Source of the DNA: a virus
Virus record (IMG/VR): IMGVR_UViG_3300033064_002823
Span: 1-41,922 of that record
Length of the DNA stretch: 41,922 bases
Direction: 5' to 3' (one strand)
Shown one piece after another: positions 1-6,493 of this stretch; the first letter of the stretch is position 1, and each line of letters starts with the position of its first letter. The notes under the pieces were generated by a model. It made no database searches, was not told the DNA's origin, and saw only the letters and a list, made by a program, of their open reading frames with translations. The position numbers and the translations under genes are program-made.

Positions 1-6
1 ATACAA

Positions 7-73
7 CTCGCACCATATTTTCACAATCCCAACCCAGATTAGTGTACGGCTGTACTGCCACAGCTCACACTAC
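7..73. repeat. 67-bp direct repeat, copy 1
   Basis: This copy is identical over all 67 bases to positions 341-407, and the two copies are 334 bp apart. On the minus strand it lies just downstream of the small zinc-binding gene at 84-332, so it would form the leader of the next gene beyond the left edge. It contains GTAC-rich inverted segments. The repeat is certain; a promoter or leader role is inference. Confidence 0.95.
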
Positions 74-83
74 ATTTTCACAG

Positions 84-332
84 TTATCCAGCAGGCTTCA
101 AGTCTTCGAAATCATCATACTGGTGAATTTCGGCGTAAGCGCACGATCGACACAGGCATTTCCATTCGTCGTATTCGTAGCTCGTTTTCAGCCACCAGCC
201 CCGTTTGCCGTTGCACGACTTCTCGCAATCCTCGCACGTGACTTCCGTCGTCCCTCCATGCTGCCACCCCGCTTGTATCAGCTCACGGCGAACCGCAGAA
301 TGACAAGGCGGTGAAGCGTTTCTGATTGCCAT
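84..332 (-). CDS. Small putative zinc-binding protein, hypothetical
   Basis: This 82-residue protein carries a CEDC pair and a CLCRSC cluster, the spacing expected of a small zinc-binding fold. The family was not recognised. The ATG at 332 is chosen because GAGGAG lies 7 nt upstream; the frame stays open upstream to 395, but that stretch is part of the 67-bp repeat. The gene sits exactly between the two repeat copies, which makes a gene-plus-leader duplication unit likely. It is the leftmost complete gene of the minus-strand block. DNA binding or a structural zinc role are both possible. Confidence 0.6.
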   Translation of the reverse strand: MAIRNASPPCHSAVRRELIQAGWQHGGTTEVTCEDCEKSCNGKRGWWLKTSYEYDEWKCLCRSCAYAEIHQYDDFEDLKPAG

Positions 333-340
333 GCTTTCTC

Positions 341-407
341 CTCGCACCATATTTTCACAATCCCAACCCAGATTAGTGTACGGCTGTACTGCCACAGCTC
401 ACACTAC
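341..407. repeat. 67-bp direct repeat, copy 2
   Basis: This is the perfect second copy of positions 7-73. On the minus strand it abuts the ribosome binding site of the gene at 84-332. Its core TGTACGGCTG recurs once more, in a degraded form, at about 430-440 within the otherwise empty gap 408-501. No clear -35/-10 pair is visible inside it. Confidence 0.95.
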
Positions 408-501
408 TTCCCCATAGCCCTAACCAAATGTACGGCTGCATCTATACTGCAGTTTCCCAATTCCCGGCTCGCAATCCTGTTCAGTACAGCTCCATTTGGC
501 C

Positions 502-765
502 TTAATTGTGGCTTAGGGTTTCCGATTTGTCAGAACTGGCAGGCGGTTGTGGCGGAACGGGAAAAGGCCGGATAACGTATTTGTTACTCAAGTGCGATTT
601 GTTACCGGCTGGAGAGTTTCGGTGTGGCGAAAGCTGATTTGTTCGTATGTGCCCTTGAAGATCGACATCGTCTTCTTCGTCTATGATAAGGATTGGCATC
701 GATACTTCCTTTCTCGCGTACCCGTTCTTCAGGTATATCTGCAGGAACGTTTTGTGGTCGGTCAT
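502..765 (-). CDS. Hypothetical small phage protein
   Basis: This 87-residue protein was not recognised. Its N-terminal half looks folded and includes an acidic EEDD patch near residue 30; its C-terminal half is polar and Pro-rich, probably disordered. The ATG at 765 follows directly on the TAA stop of the upstream gene (TAAATG), so translation is probably coupled. The gene is the second last of the minus block before the repeat region. The C-terminal half could be out-of-frame or decayed sequence, since its composition differs from the N-terminal half. Confidence 0.55.
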   Translation of the reverse strand: MTDHKTFLQIYLKNGYARKEVSMPILIIDEEDDVDLQGHIRTNQLSPHRNSPAGNKSHLSNKYVIRPFPVPPQPPASSDKSETLSHN

Positions 766-972
766 TTATATGCCTCTTCTCAATGGATATCTGGTTATGG
801 TATGGCCTCCATCCTCAGAGCCGTCCGCGTAAAGGAATAGGACTTCCTGTAGTGTTTCCCCTTTCCATACAGTGCCTTTGGGGAGGCTTCCGACGCACTG
901 GCTGTGGTGATTAGATGCCTGGCTTACGACCGTCCTTACGTCGCCCGGGCGGTTAATAATGAAGATTGCCAT
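766..972 (-). CDS. Hypothetical small phage protein
   Basis: This 68-residue protein was not recognised. It opens with a hydrophobic beta-like stretch (MAIFIINRPGD) followed by a mixed soluble sequence, with no transmembrane segment. The start is the ATG at 972, 14 nt after the upstream stop, and the end touches the next start (TAAATG), which fits co-translation in the minus-strand block. Only a weak Shine-Dalgarno sequence is visible. Confidence 0.55.
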   Translation of the reverse strand: MAIFIINRPGDVRTVVSQASNHHSQCVGSLPKGTVWKGETLQEVLFLYADGSEDGGHTITRYPLRRGI

Positions 973-986
973 TTACGATAAGTCCG

Positions 987-1547
987 TTAGTGGATTGGGT
1001 ATTCCGGTCGCTTGTCTTTGTCGATGCCGTCCAGCCAGCGGACGTAATTGATGGATGCGCTCCAGCAGTCGGCTTCGAGATACCTTGGCCAGTCTTCCCT
1101 TGGTGCATAGACTTCTACTGCAGGAGTTCCCGCGAAGAGCCTCTCCAGCCTCTCGAATTCCCCGGGGTGTGTTCTGGCGTACTCCTTGGCCACTATGTAC
1201 ATGTCCGCTCTCATGCTCACCCAGTATGGGGCAAGGCTCCCTTTGTAGGCGTCCCTATGGCTTCTATTGCTGTTGACGGTGATTCGCATACGGGCCAGCG
1301 ACTCAAGCAGCAGCATGTCCCTGCTTTGGTTTGCAATCCTATCGGCGTTTTCCTTGGCTGTGACGAGCGAAGCGTTAAGTGCGGCCAGCGTGGATCCAGC
1401 TATGGCGATCGCCTCTTCCTGCTCGTCCATCTCCCGGATGGCGAGAAGCATGTGCTCGGCCAGCACTCCGACCGACGAATACCTCCCCCGAGTGACGCCG
1501 TTAAGCGTAATCTCGATAAACCCGTCTTCCTTGATTAGTACGCCCAT
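987..1547 (-). CDS. Hypothetical phage protein, 186 aa
   Basis: This 186-residue soluble protein has no recognised family. The N-terminal 30 residues look beta-rich, residues 30-95 are strongly helical (Glu/Ala/Arg-rich), and the C-terminus is aromatic (W and Y). The ATG at 1547 has GGAG 9 nt upstream. It is the first sizeable gene after the 231-nt gap that follows the 92-aa gene at 1779-2057, so it may have its own promoter, but none is clear. Confidence 0.7.
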   Translation of the reverse strand: MGVLIKEDGFIEITLNGVTRGRYSSVGVLAEHMLLAIREMDEQEEAIAIAGSTLAALNASLVTAKENADRIANQSRDMLLLESLARMRITVNSNRSHRDAYKGSLAPYWVSMRADMYIVAKEYARTHPGEFERLERLFAGTPAVEVYAPREDWPRYLEADCWSASINYVRWLDGIDKDKRPEYPIH

Positions 1548-1778
1548 GTCGAGTTCTCCGATTTGTTCGTATGGTTCAGCGCGACAGAATGGCGTTTCGT
1601 TCGTGACACAATAGGGGCTATGCGAAAATTACGCTCGCACTATTATTTTGACAGTCTGTTTTGAGCTTGTGTACGTCTGTATTACTACGGATAGGCTTCG
1701 GAGAAGTCATAGTTGAGAAGCCAGTGAAGAGTGCCTTTCTTGATTGCGTCAAAGCCCAATTGCGTGATTGTCCCATAA
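1548..1778. other. 231-nt gap in minus-strand block
   Basis: No gene is assigned here. An open frame at 1618-1833 (minus) overlaps the gene at 1779-2057 and does not look protein-like. A second minus-strand frame ending in TAG at 1685 looks protein-like over about 34 codons but has no start codon near its beginning. An inverted repeat, GTGATT-7-AATCAC, lies at 1764-1782. No convincing promoter was seen. Confidence 0.4.
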
Positions 1779-2057
1779 TCACCATGCCTTCACTGATTTG
1801 ATTTGCCTGATGATTGACGTGACTCGGTCGCACGCCAGTTCTTTCCTGACTTTGCCGACGCCAAACCCTACTTCCTGTGACCCCTTTATGATCCGTTCTT
1901 TGGCTACGCAGGCCCTTTCAACCTCCTGAACAGCCTGAACCAGCTCCTCGTACAGCTCTTTCGGGCTGTATTCCTTGAGCTCATCCACTAAGCGCCACAG
2001 CTCTTTAATGTGCTCCGAGCTCGTCTGCACGTTATTCTTGTATACAAGTGCTTTCAT
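1779..2057 (-). CDS. Hypothetical helical protein
   Basis: This 92-residue, highly charged and mainly alpha-helical protein was not recognised. Residues 15-50 are rich in Leu, Glu and Val (for example ELYEELVQAVQEVE), which suggests a coiled coil or helical hairpin. The ATG at 2057 starts 6 nt after the thyX stop, so the two are probably co-transcribed and the product may be an accessory of nucleotide metabolism; that link rests on position only. Confidence 0.65.
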   Translation of the reverse strand: MKALVYKNNVQTSSEHIKELWRLVDELKEYSPKELYEELVQAVQEVERACVAKERIIKGSQEVGFGVGKVRKELACDRVTSIIRQIKSVKAW

Positions 2058-2063
2058 GATCGA

Positions 2064-2990
2064 TCACTCCGGCAGATCAAGCTTGTGAAGGTCAGTCAGG
2101 GCGTCAATGTGCCCCGGAAGGTTCTCGTTCCTCTGCATACTCCGCCACGACTCCCATCCCCAGTATGGGCCGTGGAAGCCTTTGTCGCAATGGCCGGCAA
2201 AGCACGTGTGTTCGAACGGACTATGGTGGCCGAATCCTGACCCATCCATAAGCCTTTGAACAAGTGCGTCATCCTTGTCTGCATCTACGAGTCCGTCATG
2301 TGTCAAGTAAGAGATTCTGGCACACCTTGCTGCGGATCTGTTGGCGATCTTGCGGCCTTTCTCGTCGTTCTTGAGTCTGTAGGTCGGGCTCTCTCTCTTG
2401 TCGAGCGACGTATTCCATAGGTCGTTGAGGTAATCATACTCTTCTTCGGTGAGGAATGGGCCGTGGACGTAGCTTTGTCTTGGCTCAGACTCGCTGATTG
2501 CTTCATGGAGCTTTGATGCCAGCATCTGGAAGTGGATCTCAGCGTCCGGATGATGCCTTAGGCGGAAGAGATTGGCCCATTCCGTGGCCGTGTAGATCAC
2601 CTTAATCCACATGAATGGCTCGGTCAGTCGGTTAACGATCGCCTTGTGGACTCCGATATCGGCCAGTTGCTTGGCTGACTCGACAGCATTGTCCCTCGCC
2701 CTGAGCCAAATCTTCTCCGCAAGCACCGCAAGCTCGGCGGAAATCCCATCGCCGGTCTGCATTCCCTTCTGCTCGGCTCCCCACTTGATCGGGATTACCG
2801 GGTCGTTCTCAATCCGAGCCATCATCTTTGGCCATGGGATCGCCCTGCTGGACGCCGCGTTCCTCGACGCCATCCGGTGCGTCATGATCTCCGAGTGAAT
2901 GAACCTCGGATACGTCATCTCGACACTGGTGATACGCCGTCCGCCGTACGTCGTGTCTGCGATGATCTTAACATTGATCTGCGTAGTCAT
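2064..2990 (-). CDS. thyX: Flavin-dependent thymidylate synthase
   Basis: ThyX makes dTMP from dUMP using methylene-tetrahydrofolate, FAD and NADPH, without producing dihydrofolate as ThyA does. The ThyX signature is visible at residues 37-50 (THRMASRNAASSRA), matching the family pattern HR..S.N..S.R. At 308 residues it is longer than the roughly 220-250-residue cellular enzymes and resembles the large phage type, with a second conserved-looking block (ARCARISYLTHDG) in its C-terminal half. The ATG at 2990 has AGGA 7 nt upstream. It probably supplies thymidylate for phage replication alongside the deoxyribonucleotidase at 4710-5234. Confidence 0.92.
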   Translation of the reverse strand: MTTQINVKIIADTTYGGRRITSVEMTYPRFIHSEIMTHRMASRNAASSRAIPWPKMMARIENDPVIPIKWGAEQKGMQTGDGISAELAVLAEKIWLRARDNAVESAKQLADIGVHKAIVNRLTEPFMWIKVIYTATEWANLFRLRHHPDAEIHFQMLASKLHEAISESEPRQSYVHGPFLTEEEYDYLNDLWNTSLDKRESPTYRLKNDEKGRKIANRSAARCARISYLTHDGLVDADKDDALVQRLMDGSGFGHHSPFEHTCFAGHCDKGFHGPYWGWESWRSMQRNENLPGHIDALTDLHKLDLPE

Positions 2991-3037
2991 TGCTCTTCCT
3001 TATTGGTGCCAGGTAGCTTCGTTGCCACGTAGCGCGG

Positions 3038-3361
3038 TTACTCGTCGAGCTTGTGCTCAAGTGTCCGTGCGATATAGACAGCGTTCTCCGCGATCCGGGT
3101 CATGCAGGGTTGCAAGTCGCCAGCTTCCCATACCAGGTGTCCACCGCTCGTAAGCATCGCGTGCATGGCCGACATGGCAAACTCATCCATTCGGCTCATC
3201 CCGACGACCAGCTCGCCCGGCACTTCAAACCCGCTTAACTGCGAGATGACTTTCGTGCAGGCGGCGTCAATTCTGGCAAAATCGGCACGGCCATGCGACT
3301 CACTAAGTTCCTTGGCATTGTTGCTGACTTCAACTAACCACTTAATTATCGCTTCGCTCAT
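3038..3361 (-). CDS. Hypothetical phage protein, 107 aa
   Basis: This 107-residue, largely helical protein contains a Met-rich stretch (residues 55-70) and was not recognised. Its ATG at 3361 overlaps the stop of the upstream gene (ATGA), so translation is coupled. It lies 47 nt upstream of thyX in the same operon-like block. No cofactor motif or membrane segment is visible. Confidence 0.7.
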   Translation of the reverse strand: MSEAIIKWLVEVSNNAKELSESHGRADFARIDAACTKVISQLSGFEVPGELVVGMSRMDEFAMSAMHAMLTSGGHLVWEAGDLQPCMTRIAENAVYIARTLEHKLDE

Positions 3362-3621
3362 GTCTTTTCCTTGAGTAGTTCGTTGGCTTGTTCGATGGAA
3401 TGGATGGCTTCCTCATAGGGTGGCCCGGAAATGGCATCATGCCTCGGTGCCCGTACAGCCCGGAAGTCCGTCCATGAAACGTCGTACCCCGCGTCTCTGG
3501 CAGAGCCGAGTGCGGCTATCGTTGCCTTGCCACGGCTTCTCGCAATGGCAATTACCGGTTCCTTTCCTGTAATCAGTTCGCAGTAAACGCTCCATGCTCT
3601 CATTGGCCTGAAGTCACTCAT
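3358..3621 (-). CDS. Hypothetical phage protein, 87 aa
   Basis: This 87-residue protein was not recognised. It has an alternating alpha/beta look (VIAIARSRGKATIAALGSA), as in small Rossmann-like or ASCH-like folds, but no diagnostic motif. The ATG at 3621 has GGGAG upstream, overlaps the preceding gene by 8 nt, and the gene ends in an ATGA overlap with the next. A mobile-element or toxin role is not indicated. Confidence 0.7.
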   Translation of the reverse strand: MSDFRPMRAWSVYCELITGKEPVIAIARSRGKATIAALGSARDAGYDVSWTDFRAVRAPRHDAISGPPYEEAIHSIEQANELLKEKT

Positions 3622-4120
3622 TCGTATCTCCCGTTAACGCTTCGTTGAGAACTTCACACGGAACCTTGAACAGCCGCTCGATTTCCTTGAGGGCCACAAT
3701 CTCAATCGCATTGGCAACGTAGTACTGTCCGCGAGTCTTGACGATCTTGCAGTAGGATTTGCTGCACTCGCGGGCGCAACACTCTTCAGCTTCCTCTGCC
3801 GTGGCGAAGGCTGGACCGATAACCGGAACCCAGTTTTCCATTATCGCATCAGTGACGGTTTCGCCTCTGACTTTCAGGACCACATTAATGTACGACGAGC
3901 GACGCCCCCTGATGGCAACCGAAGACTCGATAACCTTAGACTTCCTTGACCAGGATCGCTCCGCGAATCTGATTACCTCGCCCTTAACCGGGCGGTCAGG
4001 CAAATAGGCAGTCCTCTCAAGAAGTACGTCGCCGCCCATGCCGAACAATCTCTTATTGAAAACAACTTCATACATGCTTATTTCTTTCTGTGAATATTGA
4101 TCGATGTACTTCTGAAGCAT
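3614..4120 (-). CDS. Hypothetical phage protein, up to 168 aa
   Basis: This protein was not recognised. It has a beta-rich N-terminal half and a Cys-containing segment (EECCARECSKSYCK, about residues 112-125) that might bind metal. Two starts are possible: the ATG at 4120, one base after the upstream stop (TGACATG, coupling likely), or the ATG at 4075 (MYEVVF), which gives a more typical N-terminus. The longer form is listed because of the tight spacing. It overlaps the next gene by 8 nt. Confidence 0.65.
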   Translation of the reverse strand: MLQKYIDQYSQKEISMYEVVFNKRLFGMGGDVLLERTAYLPDRPVKGEVIRFAERSWSRKSKVIESSVAIRGRRSSYINVVLKVRGETVTDAIMENWVPVIGPAFATAEEAEECCARECSKSYCKIVKTRGQYYVANAIEIVALKEIERLFKVPCEVLNEALTGDTNE

Positions 4121-4121
4121 G

Positions 4122-4433
4122 TCAGGAGCCTAAAGAGAAAGGGGTGCCTTTTGGTTCGGCGTCCAGTATTGTCGATTTCCTGCTACCGGCTGTTCGACAC
4201 TGGAGCAGCATCGACACAATGGCATCTTGAATAGCAGGCCACTCGTCATTACTGAAGGCGATACTCTTTTCTGGGTCGGCATTGTAGCGATGTTGTGACA
4301 CCTTGACGAACTCCCCATCGGCATCATCTTTGATTTCTACAAGGGTGCATTTCTGACTGTAAATAGGATTGCCTTTCGGTAGCACGGCAACTTCCAGAAC
4401 TCGCGTCTCGTACTCGTTATTCTCATGACTCAT
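4122..4433 (-). CDS. Hypothetical phage protein, 103 aa
   Basis: The frame is open further upstream to 4523, but the ATG at 4433 (MSHENNEYETR) is preceded by a strong GGAGGA about 9 nt away, and the upstream part overlaps the Lar-like gene in another frame. The resulting 103-residue protein is soluble, with alternating hydrophobic strands early (RVLEVAVLPKG) and a Ser/Lys-rich tail. No family was recognised. It overlaps the Lar-like gene by 11 nt. Confidence 0.65.
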   Translation of the reverse strand: MSHENNEYETRVLEVAVLPKGNPIYSQKCTLVEIKDDADGEFVKVSQHRYNADPEKSIAFSNDEWPAIQDAIVSMLLQCRTAGSRKSTILDAEPKGTPFSLGS

Positions 4434-4591
4434 TCGTCCATTTCCTCCAGTTCCATCGTTCAAGGGCCATTGGCTTTTCATCTTCACAGACGAAAGGTCC
4501 GGTGCATCCGCATGAAGGGGCAAACATAGTAGTACCTTTCGAATAGTATCTCTGGGCAGTTACAGAAAGGACATGGAAGCGGATCGGTCAT
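4423..4591 (-). pseudogene. Lar-like zinc-ribbon protein gene with a +1 frameshift
   Basis: The ATG at 4591 opens a frame with CPFCNC near residues 7-12, typical of the short restriction-alleviation (Lar) zinc-ribbon family. In that frame translation stops after 35 codons, at 4484. One base later in phase, the sequence continues as C-P-S-C-G-C-T-G-P and ends with ALERWNWRKW, the second CxxC and the WN-R ending expected of the family. Removing one T from the CCCCTTC run at about 4514-4520 restores a 55-residue protein. It is either a sequencing or assembly indel, a broken gene, or recoding. It starts 11 nt after the gene at 4603-4713. Confidence 0.6.
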
Positions 4592-4602
4592 CCAAAGGCG
4601 CC

Positions 4603-4713
4603 TTAATAGATTGAATTGAGTATTTCGGCGAGCTTGCCCTCATCTTCCGTTACTATTGTTCCTGCGCCGTATTTCCTGGTTCTGAATTTAACTTGTTCTG
4701 CATCATCGTTCAT
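4603..4713 (-). CDS. Very small hypothetical protein, 36 aa
   Basis: This 36-residue frame starts with an ATG that overlaps the deoxyribonucleotidase stop (ATGA), and it fills the gap to the Lar-like gene exactly. The peptide is mixed and charged with a short beta-like middle (RTRKYGAGTIVT) and a helical end (GKLAEILNSIY). The tight coupling and sensible composition support a real gene. Its function is unknown. Confidence 0.55.
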   Translation of the reverse strand: MNDDAEQVKFRTRKYGAGTIVTEDEGKLAEILNSIY

Positions 4714-5234
4714 CCAAATACCTCATTGAGTGTATAACTGACAGGTTCACTCATGTGCTTGCGGTTTTCGTTCCATGGCTGCGGAAACAGTACCGCTTCG
4801 CCGCCTGCTTTACGGTACTTGTCAACATTGCTGTCTGAGTCGTCGATCAGAACGGCTCCGGACAATGCATTGAGTTCCTTCCTTGGTCCCATCTGATAAT
4901 CATTGCTGTTGAGGCTCATGAACCCATGATTCCGTAGCCAGGTAACCTTCTGTGACGGGCATGAATCACACAAGCTTGGCGACGAACAGAAGATCACTTC
5001 GCCCTTATCGTCCAGTTCATCAATCAGTTTACCTGCCCACGGGTACGGATCAAGTCTCTCCCACCAGCCGGGTTCACGTGTCGGCTTCCACATTTCTTCA
5101 TCAGTAACGCCGAGCTCGCGGTGATAGTTCCACGAATCAAAGTCGCGATGCTCAATCGGCCACTTGTGCGACCGAATCAGTCCGCCAATGAAGTTCGCAA
5201 TAACACCATCCATGTCAAGTAGGAATACGGTCAC
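4710..5234 (-). CDS. 5'(3')-deoxyribonucleotidase-like HAD phosphatase
   Basis: This 174-residue protein belongs to the HAD superfamily of the 5'-nucleotidase type C kind, which dephosphorylates deoxyribonucleoside monophosphates. Motif I is LDMDGV (residues 6-11, nucleophile Asp7 and acid Asp9), motif II is FCSSP (82-86), a Lys follows near 119, and motif IV is DDSDSN (131-136). The GTG start at 5234 has GGGAA upstream and overlaps the phosphoesterase stop. Beside thyX it probably tunes dNMP pools. A polynucleotide 3'-phosphatase is an alternative, but no kinase domain is attached. Confidence 0.85.
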   Translation of the reverse strand: MTVFLLDMDGVIANFIGGLIRSHKWPIEHRDFDSWNYHRELGVTDEEMWKPTREPGWWERLDPYPWAGKLIDELDDKGEVIFCSSPSLCDSCPSQKVTWLRNHGFMSLNSNDYQMGPRKELNALSGAVLIDDSDSNVDKYRKAGGEAVLFPQPWNENRKHMSEPVSYTLNEVFG

Positions 5235-5799
5235 TGGTTTCCCTTCCGTGATGGTCGCAGATGTATGGGACTTTGTGGCTCATCGCTTCTCGAATGCATC
5301 CAATACTGATCGGCCTGAAGTTATGGCAATCAACTCCGACGTCCATGATCTTTCCGCCAATAGAGTCAAGATTTCCGTGTGAGTGTCCGTGTAGCATCCA
5401 TGCGCCTTGCGACATCTGATTCCACGACCTGAATGGGTAGTGACACATGACAATTCGCTGCTTACGAACCCCGCCAAGGTCGATCTTCAGCTCATGGTAT
5501 GGAGTAACTTTAGCCCACCTTGGATTCTTCGTGACTTCGTCCCTGTCGTGGTTTCCGGTAATCAGCCACTTCTGTCCGTTCAGGGCAGCCAGCGTGTTGT
5601 CTATTGCCTTGGCGTGCTTCTTGTCCCATGACAGGGCGAAGTCTCCGAGGTGATAGACAATATCATTCTTACCGACTATCTCGTTCCAGTTATTGACGAG
5701 AGCGGCAGTCATTTCACCGATCCCGCTGAATGGCCTCTCGGAATATTGAATGATATTACTGTGATTGAAGTGCGTATCGCTCGTGAACCATAGTACCAT
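5215..5799 (-). CDS. Calcineurin-like metallophosphoesterase
   Basis: This 194-residue phosphoesterase has all the dimetal motifs in order: SDTHFNH (D8, H10), GDFA (52-55), GNHD (82-85), CHYPF (119-123) and HGHSHG (137-142). Members of this family hydrolyse phosphomonoesters or diesters such as nucleotides and sugar phosphates; the substrate cannot be read from the sequence. Similar stand-alone enzymes are common in tailed phages, next to nucleotide-metabolism genes as here. Its stop overlaps the deoxyribonucleotidase start by 20 nt. Confidence 0.88.
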   Translation of the reverse strand: MVLWFTSDTHFNHSNIIQYSERPFSGIGEMTAALVNNWNEIVGKNDIVYHLGDFALSWDKKHAKAIDNTLAALNGQKWLITGNHDRDEVTKNPRWAKVTPYHELKIDLGGVRKQRIVMCHYPFRSWNQMSQGAWMLHGHSHGNLDSIGGKIMDVGVDCHNFRPISIGCIREAMSHKVPYICDHHGRETSDRIPT

Positions 5800-5827
5800 T
5801 ATTGACCTTTCTGTGGTTACTTAATAA

Positions 5828-6139
5828 TCAGGCCATGCCCGCACGCTTCTTCGCTTCAGCATGCGCCCTCGCTTCAATCATAGCAATAAGTGTCGATGTG
5901 GTTTCGAGCACAACACTGCACGCTTCAAGGTACGCCACAGTTTCATTCGCTTTCGTCATTTCGACCGTGGCGTTGATGACTGCATCATGAAGATTACCAA
6001 TGCTCATCACGGCGCACTCTGGGTGCTTCTTGTGTATGAACGCCAACGGCCATACGCCCCTGCAGTCATTGCAGGTTGCAGTAGTCTCGTCCTTGCTGAT
6101 GAGCTTGTCGCAGCCAGGACACTTAATCGTCTTAATCAT
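5828..6139 (-). CDS. Zinc-ribbon protein with helical tail
   Basis: This 103-residue protein begins with a four-Cys zinc ribbon: CPGC (8-11) and CNDC (23-26). A helical region rich in Ala, Glu and Thr (about residues 50-98) follows and may be a coiled coil. The ATG at 6139 overlaps the TAA of the small membrane gene upstream (TAATG), with AGGGG upstream. Its role may be nucleic-acid or protein binding. The family was not recognised further. Confidence 0.72.
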   Translation of the reverse strand: MIKTIKCPGCDKLISKDETTATCNDCRGVWPLAFIHKKHPECAVMSIGNLHDAVINATVEMTKANETVAYLEACSVVLETTSTLIAMIEARAHAEAKKRAGMA

Positions 6140-6309
6140 TACTTTCCCCTTCGGATCAGCACTGTCATGGTTACGGCACCAATAAGCGTTGAGGCCATAA
6201 TCTTCACATAGGTGCTTCGTTCTGGCAGGTCGGTAAATACGAGCCTGAAATACGACGCCACTGCCGCCATGTAGAAGAAAACCATCGACGCAAGTAACGA
6301 GCTTGACAT
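6139..6309 (-). CDS. Small membrane protein, 56 aa
   Basis: This 56-residue frame encodes two hydrophobic segments (residues 5-25, MVFFYMAAVASYF, and 36-51, IMASTLIGAVTMTVLI) separated by a short polar loop with LPERS, and ends in RRGK. That is the layout of a two-span inner-membrane hairpin. The ATG at 6309 has GAGG 8 nt upstream, and the stop is coupled to the zinc-ribbon gene by TAATG. It overlaps the previous gene by 106 nt in another frame. It could act on the envelope, for example in lysis or exclusion, but this is unproven. Confidence 0.6.
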   Translation of the reverse strand: MSSSLLASMVFFYMAAVASYFRLVFTDLPERSTYVKIMASTLIGAVTMTVLIRRGK

Positions 6310-6482
6310 GGTTTTGACCTCATTAGGATATCAATAATCCCCTCTTCGATGGTCTCGTAGTTATCCCAGTTCCTTGGGGTGTCCTTGTCATGAATACACC
6401 ATGTCCCGTTCGGTCTGGCTTTTGCGGACATGTGTACGTTCCCGACGCTGATTGCAACTACTGTACCTGTGCTTACTTTCAT
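6204..6482 (-). CDS. Hypothetical phage protein, 92 aa
   Basis: The ATG at 6482 has AAGGA 8 nt upstream. The first 55 residues look like a folded domain (beta-rich, with GTWCIHDKD and then a helix ETIEEGIIDILM). The last 35 residues run antiphase over the small membrane gene and are Arg/Trp-rich, so they look like read-out of the overlapping frame. The gene may have been lengthened by loss of a stop, or the 3' part may be expendable. No family was recognised. Confidence 0.55.
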   Translation of the reverse strand: MKVSTGTVVAISVGNVHMSAKARPNGTWCIHDKDTPRNWDNYETIEEGIIDILMRSKPCQARYLRRWFSSTWRQWRRISGSYLPTCQNEAPM

Positions 6483-6493
6483 CGTTGATGTCC

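Noticed and set aside
1764-1782. GTGATT-7-AATCAC inverted repeat as an operator
   Set aside because: A single 6-bp inverted repeat is common by chance, and no second site was found; noted only in the gap entry.
1618-1833. Minus-strand 71-codon open frame
   Set aside because: It overlaps the better-supported 92-aa gene, has no protein-like composition and no clear ribosome binding site.
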